Positions 5,849-13,126 of a DNA stretch of 13,126 nt are shown here, piece by piece. The stretch comes from Flemingiibacterium sp045579745. Its GTDB lineage: Bacteria; Bacillota; Clostridia; Oscillospirales; CAG-272. The notes beneath the pieces were generated by a model. That model was given only the letters and a program-made list of their open reading frames with translations. It searched no databases and was not told the origin of the DNA. A program made the position numbers and the translations under genes. The stretch spans positions 1 through 13,126 of the forward strand of contig JAZNMQ010000084.1 of assembly GCA_045579745.1 (NCBI GenBank), written 5' to 3'. Every line of letters begins with the position of its first letter. Positions within the stretch are counted from its first letter, which is position 1.

Positions 5849-8185
5849 TTGATTAATAACTCAAGAGATTACAAGAAATTAAAACATGATTTTCAGACGA
5901 TGCCGATGGAATACCGTCCGATCCCGTTTTACCATCTTGACGGGTGCTTTGCCGAGGACGGTGAGCTTCGTGCGGATTTAGATAAAAACCTTTCATTATA
6001 TAAAAAGAGCGGATACGGTGGACTTTGTCCGATACCGGTTTCCGCCGAGCTTGCCTACAAGGCTACATATCCCGAGTATGCGACAAGCGAATATTACAGC
6101 GGATACAAAGCGCTTCTTGATAAAGCAAAGGATTTAGGGTTAAAGGTTATTTTTTACTGCGACAGGGATTACCCGACCGGACGCGCCGGCGGTGAGCTTG
6201 AGAGGGAGTTCCCCGAATCGACTGCATTGATGCTTTGCCGCTTTGAATATGAGTGCATGGAGGGGCAAAATGTGTCGCGCGCACTTCATGCAGAAGATGG
6301 TGATAAGCTCATGTCACTCGTTGCGGTTGAGGTTGACAGGAGAATTGTAATTGATCTGCGCGAATTTGTTGAGGACGGTAAGGTCGTTTGGACTGTTCCG
6401 ACGGGCAACTGGAATATTCAGGAGTATGTATGCACAAAGTGCAATAACGGATATGTCAATTTCATGAGCTATGACGCGTGCATGGATTATATATCGTTGA
6501 CATACAAGCGTTTTGCCGACCGATTCGCTGATTACATCGGCGATGTTGTAAACATGACGCTTTTTAAGGATCTGCAATATCAGGCTCCGAACCGCCGCAT
6601 GTGGGATTATAGCTTTAACGATGTTTTTAAAGCAAGATACGGCTTTGATCCGTCGCCATATTATCCCGCGCTTTGGGAGGATATCGGCGAGGATACCGCT
6701 CATTATAAGGCGCTGTTTATGGATTGCCGCGCTCATATGTTCGCAGACGGATTTTTTAAGGCGGTTGGCGATTTTACAAGGCGAAATCAGCTTGTATCGA
6801 CAGGTTATACGGTTGAATCAAAGGAGCTTTCATGCGACGGATTTTTGTGGCGACGCCACGGTGGAGCTGTCGGAGTTGACCTTGCACATTCGTATATGTA
6901 TGGCTTCAACGGCTTGAAGGTTGCTTCCTCAGCCGCGTATAACTACGATATTGATTGCGTATCGTGTGTGCTTTATGAAGATTACAGCGTGCTTGACAGA
7001 CGAGTGCTTTTCTGCGAGGCGATGAACGCGTTTGCACGCGGTGTAAACTGCTTGATACCAAATACACTTTGGATGTCGGGCAGAGCACGTATTCCGCATG
7101 AGGTTTCGCATCGAAACTACCGATATGCCGAGTATCTTCCCGAGCTTTTAAGCTACATGACACGCTGTCAGACCATGCTTCGCGGCGGACGTCATATCGC
7201 AGATATAGCAATGCTTTATCCGATTTATTCCGCACATTCAAAGAGCTATCTCCACAAATCCGAGGTGCAGGGCTTTGAATATTTTGCGTCGCCTGACAAC
7301 GCTGACTATATGACGCTTATTAACAGCATCATGTCATATTCGGGCAGAGATCTGACGCTTATTCATCCCGATGTGATGAGAGAGCGAGTCAGTGCAGATG
7401 ACGGTATGCTTTATCTTAACAACTCGGTTAACTTTGAACATTTTCGCGTTCTGATTATGCCCGGAATGTCGGTTATCAGCATCGAAAATCTCCGTACAAT
7501 CAAAAAGTTCTGGGATGGCGGCGGAAAGATCATCGCGACTGTTGAGCTTCCGTCAAAGGCTATAGAATTCTCCCCCGAAAAGAATTATGATGACGAGGTT
7601 GTCGAGATCATCACGCAAATATTCGGAACAAGCGGTGCCGAGCTTGAGTCGATGCACGAAATGTATGAAAATCAAAACGAAAACGGCGGTGCTGCGTATT
7701 TCCTCCCATCGGATATGACGGGTGCTGACGGTACGTATTATGTTGCAAGCAAGGTTATTGCAGACCTGCTTGACAGTCTTGACGTGAGTTATGATGTCAG
7801 GATAACGAATATGCCGACGCTTGACGAAAAGGGACTGCTAAATCTCCCCTTGCCGTCATTTAAAGGCTCCGGAGTCGCCGAGGCACTTGTAAAGGGCGGT
7901 GTGTTCGGCTACATCCATAAAAAGCAGAATGGCTGTGATGTGTATTTCTTTGCCAACTCAAGCAATGCAGACTACAATGACGATATTCTCCTGCGTGGAC
8001 GGCATTTGCCCGAGCTGTGGAATCCGCACAACGGCAAAATTAAGCGCGCTGATTATGAGCATGTAGAGTACAGAGGCGAGGTTTACACCAAAATCGCGCT
8101 CAGTCTTCCCAAAGAAGAATCTGTGTTTGTGGTAAGCGCATCCGAAAAGGAATCGCTTGGGATATTCCGGGATTTTACAAAATAA
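5849..8185 (+). CDS. GH106-like glycoside hydrolase family protein, cytoplasmic
   Basis: A 778-residue protein resembling the large GH106 (alpha-L-rhamnosidase) type family. Seen in order: E-Y-R-P-I-P-F near 21-27; a barrel-like segment with K-V-I-F-Y and D-Y-P-T-G-R-A-G-G (107-115); I-D-L-R-E-F...W-T-V-P-T-G-N-W (168-188); A-R-G-V-N (396-400); G-R-H-I-A-D-I-A-M-L-Y-P (447-458); a class I glutamine amidotransferase-like segment, F-R-V-L-I-M-P-G (532-539); and a C-terminal beta region with L-W-N-P-H-N-G. There is no signal peptide, so it would act inside the cell on imported oligosaccharides or glycosides. Near residue 240, where relatives as I recall carry an F-x-D-E-P motif, this protein has L-F-K-D-L, so the exact activity is doubtful. 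The start is TTG with GGGAG (5835-5839) 9 nt upstream; the first in-frame ATG is codon 18. The substrate is unknown. Confidence 0.75.
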   Translation: MINNSRDYKKLKHDFQTMPMEYRPIPFYHLDGCFAEDGELRADLDKNLSLYKKSGYGGLCPIPVSAELAYKATYPEYATSEYYSGYKALLDKAKDLGLKVIFYCDRDYPTGRAGGELEREFPESTALMLCRFEYECMEGQNVSRALHAEDGDKLMSLVAVEVDRRIVIDLREFVEDGKVVWTVPTGNWNIQEYVCTKCNNGYVNFMSYDACMDYISLTYKRFADRFADYIGDVVNMTLFKDLQYQAPNRRMWDYSFNDVFKARYGFDPSPYYPALWEDIGEDTAHYKALFMDCRAHMFADGFFKAVGDFTRRNQLVSTGYTVESKELSCDGFLWRRHGGAVGVDLAHSYMYGFNGLKVASSAAYNYDIDCVSCVLYEDYSVLDRRVLFCEAMNAFARGVNCLIPNTLWMSGRARIPHEVSHRNYRYAEYLPELLSYMTRCQTMLRGGRHIADIAMLYPIYSAHSKSYLHKSEVQGFEYFASPDNADYMTLINSIMSYSGRDLTLIHPDVMRERVSADDGMLYLNNSVNFEHFRVLIMPGMSVISIENLRTIKKFWDGGGKIIATVELPSKAIEFSPEKNYDDEVVEIITQIFGTSGAELESMHEMYENQNENGGAAYFLPSDMTGADGTYYVASKVIADLLDSLDVSYDVRITNMPTLDEKGLLNLPLPSFKGSGVAEALVKGGVFGYIHKKQNGCDVYFFANSSNADYNDDILLRGRHLPELWNPHNGKIKRADYEHVEYRGEVYTKIALSLPKEESVFVVSASEKESLGIFRDFTK

Positions 8186-8195
8186 TTTTATAAAG

Positions 8196-8234
8196 AAAAG
8201 CAGCAGCTTGACATGTTATCAAGCTGCTGCTTTT
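8196..8234. terminator. Bidirectional intrinsic terminator
   Basis: A perfect 16-bp inverted repeat (8196-8211 with 8219-8234) around a 7-nt loop. Its outer ends are AAAA and TTTT, so it works as hairpin plus T-run in both directions. It lies between the stop of the glycosidase-like gene (8185) and that of the convergent URO-D-like gene (8247), ending transcription of both units. Confidence 0.92.
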
Positions 8235-8246
8235 GTGCTTTATATT

Positions 8247-9458
8247 TTACATTGATGCGATTTCCTCGCGTGCGATTTCAACCCAACGCTTGAAGCGTTC
8301 GGGGCGATGCTCTACGGTGTGAGTATCCTTTAAGACCATTTCGAGGTTGCAGTTTTTTGCCGCGCGCAGAGTGCTTCTGATGTCGGAGCGGATCGCCTTC
8401 TCGTCGAAGCCAACGCAAACAGGCGAGGGATTCGGCTTTTTGCTGAATACATAATTCTTGCCGAGCACCTCAGCCGCGAGCTCGTTATCTGACCAAGGCG
8501 AAACGGAAAGTCTGCGAAGATTCGGGATCTCCTTTAAATACTTCCAACGCTTTTCGATTGGTTCACAGCAGCCGTAGCAGTTGAGTCCGAAGTGCGACAG
8601 AAGCTCCTTTTGATACGGGAAGATGAACTCGCCGAACATATCCGCAGAAACTCCGACGGTTTCCTGACTTTCGGCAAATCCCCAGATGTCTTTCGTTCTG
8701 ACCGTGCCCGTAAAATCGCTCTGCGGAAGCAAATCGGTGAAGCCGTAAGCACCCGAGCCGATTGTTTCACCGTCGCTTAGTAATGTGTGCAGTCCTTCGC
8801 TCGTGTAGAAGTTCATGAGATTTTCGTAATCTTCTTTCAGAAAAGCCATAAGCTCGTGAAGCTTTTCGGGATAGTCATACATCGCGAACATGAAATTTTC
8901 GAGTCCGAGCAGATCGATTGCATCGGCAGTCAATCCGAATGTCCAGCACATGCTTCTTCTGATTTTGACATCCAGAATATCGCCAATCATATCATTAACA
9001 TAAGCAACCTCATCGAAGGTGCTTTGCTTGTCGACAGTAAAGGTACGGTGCTTTAACTTATGGAAATCCTCCTCCAGATCCTTGATGGGAGCTTCCCAAA
9101 CGCGGCTGCCTCGGTTGCTGCCGTAATGATTGACTACCTTAACGCCGTAGTTGCTGTATTGCGTGTGCCATCCAATAGGATATGTGTTTGTAATAACATT
9201 ATCGTCGCCAAGTGATTCGAGGAACAGACGAGATCTCAAGTTCCACTCGATTTTTCTGTTCTTTGGCTCGGTGCAGGTGAGCATGTCGTCGGTGATTACT
9301 TCGCACCATGAGCCCTCGGGCATGCAAAGAAGCAGGATGTCGTCGCCCTCAAGCTTATTCTGCTTTATCCATTTTTGCTTTTTTGCCTGCATCGTGTCTG
9401 ATATTGAGATATCGTACACTTTTTTCGCAAGCTCTCTGAGTATTTCTCTGTCGTTCAT
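8247..9458 (-). CDS. URO-D-like (uroporphyrinogen decarboxylase fold) protein
   Basis: A 403-residue soluble protein of the URO-D / cobamide methyltransferase superfamily, in a divergent branch common in gut clostridia. Visible marks are a D-x-x-L-G-L-E-N segment (182-188), L-S-D-G-E-T-I-G (227-234), and F-G-L-N-C-Y-G-C-C-E-P (290-300) followed by L-R-R-L-S-V-S-P-W-S-D (314-324). C297, C298 and H380 are possible metal ligands, as in the zinc-dependent methyltransferases of this fold. True HemE is about 340-360 residues and belongs with other heme genes, none of which are nearby, so a methyl transfer role is more likely than heme synthesis. No corrinoid protein or activator gene is adjacent. 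AGAGG lies 6 nt before the ATG. It follows bioY by 22 nt and is the last gene of the operon. Confidence 0.75.
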   Translation of the reverse strand: MNDREILRELAKKVYDISISDTMQAKKQKWIKQNKLEGDDILLLCMPEGSWCEVITDDMLTCTEPKNRKIEWNLRSRLFLESLGDDNVITNTYPIGWHTQYSNYGVKVVNHYGSNRGSRVWEAPIKDLEEDFHKLKHRTFTVDKQSTFDEVAYVNDMIGDILDVKIRRSMCWTFGLTADAIDLLGLENFMFAMYDYPEKLHELMAFLKEDYENLMNFYTSEGLHTLLSDGETIGSGAYGFTDLLPQSDFTGTVRTKDIWGFAESQETVGVSADMFGEFIFPYQKELLSHFGLNCYGCCEPIEKRWKYLKEIPNLRRLSVSPWSDNELAAEVLGKNYVFSKKPNPSPVCVGFDEKAIRSDIRSTLRAAKNCNLEMVLKDTHTVEHRPERFKRWVEIAREEIASM

Positions 9459-9480
9459 ATTCTACCTCTGAAAATGAATC

Positions 9481-10038
9481 CTAATTTGCGCGTTTAAGAG
9501 CCCTCAAAAGCCCAATTGCAACAAAGGATGAGATAATAGATTTGATTATATCGCCAAGCAGAAACGGTACTGATACCGTAAGCGCGGAAGCTATAATATT
9601 AAAGTTGTTATAAAAGCACATGAATAATATCGCGATGAAATGCTGTATCGGTATTCCGACTGCGATTGAAACGAGAGCGTATCTGAAAAAGTGAGGCTTT
9701 TCTCCCTTCAGAAGGCTTATTGCAACTGCGGCAATAATAAATCCGAAATAGAAGCCTCCTGTCGGCCCGAACAGCTTTCCGGGACCTGAGGTGCCGCCTG
9801 CAAAAACGGGCATTCCCACAAGTCCGATGAAAATATAAATTGCAATCGTAAATGCCGCGTGCTTTGGCTTTTGAATAAATCCGATAAGATTTACGATTAT
9901 CGTATGAAGGCTTAAAACGATAGGCGTGAACGGAATCGGGATAACTATGTACGATGCGGCGCACAGTAGCGCGACGCAGAGAGCTATCTTCGTTATGAGC
10001 GCGGTCTTTTCGCTCGATGCTGTGAGCTTTTTCTCCAT
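9481..10038 (-). CDS. bioY: Biotin transporter substrate-binding subunit BioY
   Basis: BioY is the substrate-capturing (S) component of an ECF transporter and takes up biotin across the membrane. The 185-residue length is typical. It is strongly hydrophobic with about six membrane helices. Diagnostic signatures are I-P-F-T-P-I-V (35-41), G-M-P-V-F-A-G-G (75-82), the G-P-T-G-G biotin-site loop (91-95), and G-D-I-I-K (162-166) near the end. No EcfA or EcfT genes are present, so it probably uses the shared energising module encoded elsewhere, as in most Bacillota. No BirA operator is visible in front of it. It is 22 nt downstream of murI with a weak ribosome binding site, so it is likely co-transcribed with the cell-wall genes. 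Confidence 0.95.
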   Translation of the reverse strand: MEKKLTASSEKTALITKIALCVALLCAASYIVIPIPFTPIVLSLHTIIVNLIGFIQKPKHAAFTIAIYIFIGLVGMPVFAGGTSGPGKLFGPTGGFYFGFIIAAVAISLLKGEKPHFFRYALVSIAVGIPIQHFIAILFMCFYNNFNIIASALTVSVPFLLGDIIKSIISSFVAIGLLRALKRAN

Positions 10039-10060
10039 GTTGATCTGACTTTCGGAGAAA

Positions 10061-10861
10061 TCAGTATTTTTCGATATCGATACGAGTTACCGTACCCGTG
10101 ATTCCCTCGCCGAGGAAGATTGAAGCTGTTCTCTCAAAATCGCACGGCTCGTCGCTGACGAAATAGCTGATCCTTCCGAGTCTGCTGCGGTCAGGGCTTC
10201 CCTTTGCTTCAATTATATCGCGAAGCTCTGCGGCTGCGGCGGCAGAAACATTAATGAGCGTTGATTCGGGCAAAACCTTTGCAATCGCTTCAGAAATGAT
10301 CGGATAATGCGTGCAGCCGAGAATGACCGTATCCGCTCCCGCATTTCGTATATCGGCAAGATAATGCTCTGCGGCGAGGCGCGTAATCTCATCATCGGGT
10401 GAAATAAAGCCGTTTTCAACAAGCGGTACGAAAAGAGGGCATGCGACCGACATAACCTTGAAGCCGGAATCAATGCGCTCAAGTGCCTTTTCATACGAGC
10501 GGCTTGCGACCGTAGAGTGTGTACCCGAAATGCCGATTATGCCGTTTTTAGTTGCTTTTGCGGCGGCGCGTGCTCCTGCATCGATAACGCCGACGATTGG
10601 GATATCGGGATACCTCTCACGTAAAATGCCGATGGCGTTTGAGCTGACGGTTCCGCAGGCTACCATTACCGCATCAATATTATGCGACATGAGAAAATTC
10701 ATGTCCTGAATAGAATATTTGATTATTGTCTGTTTGGAACGCGAGCCGTAGGGAACTCTGCCTGTATCGCCGAAATATATGATATCCTCATACGGGATCA
10801 GCTTTCGGACTTCCTTTAATGCACTGAGTCCGCCAAGGCCGCTGTCAAATATACCTACCAA
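10061..10861 (-). CDS. murI: Glutamate racemase
   Basis: Converts L-glutamate to D-glutamate for the peptidoglycan stem peptide, in the cytosol without a cofactor. The 266 residues begin with the canonical G-I-F-D-S-G-L-G-G (3-11) and include G-D-T-G-R-V-P-Y-G (31-39). The two catalytic cysteines are C69 (V-A-C-G-T) and C183 (L-G-C-T-H-Y-P). The usual motif around the first cysteine is A-C-N-T; here the asparagine is glycine (G70), which may alter substrate contacts. The start is TTG (10859-10861). An in-frame TAA two codons upstream rules out a longer protein, and AAAGG within the end of ddl serves as ribosome binding site. It starts only 3 nt after the ddl stop, so the two are probably translationally coupled. 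Confidence 0.93.
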   Translation of the reverse strand: MVGIFDSGLGGLSALKEVRKLIPYEDIIYFGDTGRVPYGSRSKQTIIKYSIQDMNFLMSHNIDAVMVACGTVSSNAIGILRERYPDIPIVGVIDAGARAAAKATKNGIIGISGTHSTVASRSYEKALERIDSGFKVMSVACPLFVPLVENGFISPDDEITRLAAEHYLADIRNAGADTVILGCTHYPIISEAIAKVLPESTLINVSAAAAAELRDIIEAKGSPDRSRLGRISYFVSDEPCDFERTASIFLGEGITGTVTRIDIEKY

Positions 10862-10864
10862 ATA

Positions 10865-11953
10865 TTATTCATCCTTTCCGAGAGCAATGTTTACAAGCTT
10901 GTCGATGATTTCGGAATAGGTCATACCATCGTGCATTAAAAGTTTTGGATACATGCTTATATTTGTAAATCCGGGGAGCGTGTTGATTTCATTAAACAGT
11001 ATTTCCTCGCGTGCACCGTGACGGCGAACGAAGAAATCAACCCTCGAAAGTCCCTCTACTCCGAGCAGTGAGCAGATCTGCTTTGCGTAGATCTGAATCT
11101 GAGCTGCGGTTTCGGGTTTGATGGATGCGGGGATTCTGTAGGATGCCGTGCTGTCCGCGCTGTATTTGGTGTCATAATCGTAAAATTCGCTGCCCGGAAC
11201 AATCTGACCGCAGGTTGAGGCGGTGAAGGTCTTTTTTCCTATAACGGCAACCTCGACCTCTTTTCCGCTGATGTATTCCTCAACAAGAACCTTTGAGTCA
11301 ACTTTTGCGGCGGCGCGAATCGCTTCGATAAGTGAAGCGCGGTCCTTTGCCTTTGATGCACCGACAGACGAGCCCGCGTTTGCAGGCTTTACAAACAGCG
11401 GATAGGGAGCAATTTTCTCGCAGCGCTCGGCAATCGTCTTTTCGTTGCCGTCAAAAGAATTGCCGCGGATAAGCATTGATTTTGCCATCGGGATGTTTAT
11501 ACATCTGAGCAGCATTTTTGTTATGCTTTTGTCCATCGAAACGGCGGAGGTGGTGCATTTGCAGCCTACAAACGGTATTCCGCTGAGCTCAAGGTAGCCC
11601 TGGAGGGTGCCGTCCTCAGCGTTTTCGCCGTGCATGATCGGGAATATCACATCAATATGAATGGATTTAGGAGCGGTGCCGTCGCTTGGAATCACCAAAA
11701 TTGCAGAATCGGATGGAGATGGTGAAAGCAGAGCCTTGTCGAGCTTTGAAGTGTCAGCGCACCAGCTGCCGTCCTTGATCGAGTCGACGTCGCCTGTAAA
11801 GTGATACCAATCGCCGTCTTTTGTTATACCGACGGAAATGACATCGTATTTGTCATAGTCGATATTGGTGAGAATTGAATGGGCAGATACGAGGGATACC
11901 TCGTATTCGTTTGATTTTCCGCCGAAAAGGCAAAGAATGGTTGTTTTGTTCAT
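10865..11953 (-). CDS. ddl: D-alanine--D-alanine ligase
   Basis: Joins two D-alanines using ATP to make the dipeptide that ends the peptidoglycan stem peptide. The 362 residues are at the long end for the family. ATP-grasp marks: F-G-G-K-S-N-E-Y-E-V-S-L (10-21), H-G-x-x-x-E-D-G (109-116), K-P-A-N-A-G-S-S-V-G (189-198), and N-E-I-N-T-L-P-G-F-T (321-330) for metal and substrate. The omega-loop reads F-Y-D-Y-D-T-K-Y (257-264), the tyrosine type of D-Ala-D-Ala ligases rather than the histidine type of VanA-like D-Ala-D-Lac ligases, so it predicts vancomycin-sensitive precursors. In the first motif the usual histidine after E is tyrosine (Y17). GGGAG (11963-11967) is 9 nt before the ATG. It is 50 nt downstream of prmC. 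Confidence 0.96.
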   Translation of the reverse strand: MNKTTILCLFGGKSNEYEVSLVSAHSILTNIDYDKYDVISVGITKDGDWYHFTGDVDSIKDGSWCADTSKLDKALLSPSPSDSAILVIPSDGTAPKSIHIDVIFPIMHGENAEDGTLQGYLELSGIPFVGCKCTTSAVSMDKSITKMLLRCINIPMAKSMLIRGNSFDGNEKTIAERCEKIAPYPLFVKPANAGSSVGASKAKDRASLIEAIRAAAKVDSKVLVEEYISGKEVEVAVIGKKTFTASTCGQIVPGSEFYDYDTKYSADSTASYRIPASIKPETAAQIQIYAKQICSLLGVEGLSRVDFFVRRHGAREEILFNEINTLPGFTNISMYPKLLMHDGMTYSEIIDKLVNIALGKDE

Positions 11954-12003
11954 AGGACAGTTCTCCCTATATAATAATGTAATAATATTTTATTCAGATT
12001 GCG

Positions 12004-12825
12004 TTATTTGGTTCTGGTGATTTCAGCTACACGGATATTTCCGCCGAAATCCTTGCGAAATATACAGGTGACATCAGCTTTGGCACAAAGCTGTTCGATG
12101 CGTTCTGATTGGTCGTAGCCGATTTCAAGTATCATAGCGGCATCGCGTTTCATAAGCGGAGTGTAGTCGAGAATGAAACGGCGATAAAAATCGAGTCCGT
12201 CGGCACCGCCGTCAAGAGCAAGCCGAGGCTCACACCTTACTTCAGAAGAGAGGGTGTCGATGACATCGGAATTGATGTATGGCGGATTTGATACTATAAC
12301 GTCAGCCGATGAAATATAATCGCGAATAGATAATGGATTCAGGACATCGATGCAATACAAATCAAGTCTTTGCTCCAAACCATGTAATTTGGCATTTGTA
12401 CTTGCGATTTTAAGTGCACCGACAGAAATGTCAACGCCGATGGCGCGGATATCGGCACGTTCCATCAAGACTGATATAGCAATGCAGCCGCTTCCGGTGC
12501 AGAGGTCGAGTAGAGTGCCGCCGCTTTTTAAATACTTGATTGCAGATAAAACGCAGTGCTCGGTATCAGGCTGCGGAATCAGGCAGTCGTGGGATACATA
12601 GAATTTGTATCCGTAAAACCATGCTTCGCCTAATATATATTGAAGCGGCTCGCTCGACAAGCGAAGATTGAGAATTTCAGCGGCGCGTTCGGGAAGCTCG
12701 GCATGACGGTTTAAAAGACACCATTCACGAGTATGACCGCATAGAGCGGATACGATTTGAACAGCCTCACCTGACGGGTCGACTGATACTTTTGATAAAC
12801 CTTGAACAAGCTGATGAAAAGTCAT
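12004..12825 (-). CDS. prmC: Release factor glutamine methyltransferase PrmC (HemK)
   Basis: Methylates the glutamine of the GGQ motif of peptide chain release factors, using S-adenosylmethionine. The 273 residues start with a helical release-factor-binding domain (about 1-75), then a Rossmann methyltransferase domain. Marks: L-I-P-Q-P-D-T-E (82-89, usually R-P-E/D-T-E), the SAM loop L-D-L-C-T-G-S-G-C (106-114), V-D-I-S at 131-134, and the catalytic N-P-P-Y (180-183). I chose ATG 12823-12825 since AAAGGA lies 7-8 nt upstream; a TTG two codons earlier (12829-12831) is only about 2 nt from that site. The usual partner prfA is not upstream here, where a promoter lies instead, so prmC opens this operon. 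Confidence 0.94.
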   Translation of the reverse strand: MTFHQLVQGLSKVSVDPSGEAVQIVSALCGHTREWCLLNRHAELPERAAEILNLRLSSEPLQYILGEAWFYGYKFYVSHDCLIPQPDTEHCVLSAIKYLKSGGTLLDLCTGSGCIAISVLMERADIRAIGVDISVGALKIASTNAKLHGLEQRLDLYCIDVLNPLSIRDYISSADVIVSNPPYINSDVIDTLSSEVRCEPRLALDGGADGLDFYRRFILDYTPLMKRDAAMILEIGYDQSERIEQLCAKADVTCIFRKDFGGNIRVAEITRTK

Positions 12826-12848
12826 AATCAATTCCTTTCAATAAAAAT

Positions 12849-12877
12849 ATTATATCAGAAAAGGTTTTAAAAGTAAA
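12849..12877 (-). promoter_or_regulatory. Promoter of the prmC-ddl-murI-bioY operon
   Basis: On the minus strand TTTACT (12872-12877, 4 of 6) is separated by 17 nt from a perfect TATAAT (12849-12854). The start site near 12842 gives a short leader of about 16 nt before the ATG at 12825, just enough for the AAAGGA site. No other convincing promoter was found within the operon, and gaps between genes are 50, 3, 22 and 22 nt. Confidence 0.75.
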
Positions 12878-12911
12878 TAGCTTGAGTAAATTATTTTGCA
12901 AATAACAGATG

Positions 12912-12926
12912 GTGTACATTGTGCAC
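12912..12926. promoter_or_regulatory. Operator-like near-palindrome between divergent promoters
   Basis: GTGTACATTGTGCAC is a near-perfect dyad (GTGyACA-w-TGTrCAC, one imperfect pair). It lies 34 bp upstream of the prmC -35 box and 68 bp upstream of the plus-strand promoter at 12995. Two copies of TCGAATA lie nearby (12934-12940 and 12957-12963). It could bind a regulator, but no known site is recognised. Confidence 0.25.
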
Positions 12927-12994
12927 AGAAATGTCGAATAATGTGAACGATTTGTATCGAATAGATAAAACCTACAAAAACGTTCAAAAATCCC

Positions 12995-13024
12995 TTGACA
13001 AGTGGGTGAAAGGTATGATATAAT
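12995..13024 (+). promoter_or_regulatory. Strong plus-strand promoter, probably for a stable RNA operon
   Basis: Perfect TTGACA (12995-13000), an 18-nt spacer, and perfect TATAAT (13019-13024). No open reading frame with a ribosome binding site follows before the window ends. With the A/T tracts and second TTGACA downstream, the arrangement resembles the tandem promoters of rRNA operons in Bacillota. Confidence 0.75.
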
Positions 13025-13083
13025 AGACGAGTCGCGACGGAGAAGAGTGTTGCGGACGTACATGCCAGAGCAGAAGTCGAGGT

Positions 13084-13126
13084 AAAAAAACTTTTTTAAA
13101 AAACTTTAAAAAAGGTATTGACAAAG
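13084..13126 (+). promoter_or_regulatory. A/T tracts and -35 box of a second tandem promoter, cut by the window edge
   Basis: Phased runs of A and T (13084-13113) resembling an UP element precede a perfect TTGACA (13118-13123). The -10 box would lie past the window end. A/T tract plus TTGACA about 120 bp after a first strong promoter is typical for rRNA or tRNA operons in this phylum. Confidence 0.6.

Noticed and set aside
8247..9458. Calling the URO-D-like gene hemE
   Set aside because: No heme genes nearby, length over 400 residues and divergent motifs argue against true uroporphyrinogen decarboxylase.
10865..11953. Vancomycin-resistance type ligase
   Set aside because: The omega-loop is the tyrosine type of D-Ala-D-Ala ligases, and no vanH or vanX partner is adjacent.
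11954..12003. Internal promoter between prmC and ddl
   Set aside because: The gap has TATTAT and TATATA-like strings, but none has a -35 box at suitable spacing; it is simply AT-rich.
12826..12831. TTG start for PrmC two codons upstream of ATG
   Set aside because: It lies only about 2 nt from the AAAGGA site, whereas the ATG at 12825 has normal spacing.

Overview
The window looks like chromosomal DNA from a low-to-mid GC member of the Bacillota, most likely a gut-type clostridium (Oscillospirales-like). This rests on the protein families present, strong AGGAGG-type ribosome binding sites, several TTG starts, and sigma-A promoters of the TTGACA-N17-TATAAT type. Taxonomy is inferred from style only; no rRNA lies in the window.

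Layout from left to right. (1) Positions 1-229 hold a promoter and the first five codons of a minus-strand gene that runs off the left edge. They also hold a tight cluster of inverted repeats that no gene explains. (2) Positions 230-5572 are a minus-strand three-gene operon: ABC exporter, DUF1854 protein, ABC exporter. Both exporters carry an extra ~150-residue N-terminal region followed by a four-cysteine zinc ribbon before the usual membrane and ATPase domains. This is the least ordinary part of the window. A consensus promoter lies upstream at 5635-5663. (3) Positions 5849-8185 (plus strand) encode a large cytoplasmic protein resembling GH106-type glycosidases, with its own promoter and a TTG start. 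(4) A perfect 16-bp bidirectional terminator (8196-8234) separates it from a convergent minus-strand operon read in the order prmC, ddl, murI, bioY, URO-D-like gene. (5) At the right edge, divergent from prmC, a strong plus-strand promoter followed by A/T tracts and a second TTGACA suggests a stable-RNA operon (rRNA or tRNA) just outside the window.

How the genes fit together. MurI makes D-glutamate and Ddl makes D-Ala-D-Ala, both for the peptidoglycan stem peptide. PrmC methylates release factors. BioY takes up biotin. The URO-D-like protein is probably a methyltransferase-fold enzyme of unknown substrate. The two exporters probably form one heterodimer working with the DUF1854 protein on an unknown substrate. 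In Proteobacteria, DUF1854 proteins are linked to cyanophycin metabolism together with ABC transporters, but no cyanophycin enzyme is visible here. I saw no CRISPR array, phage genes, transposase, toxin-antitoxin pair or tRNA.
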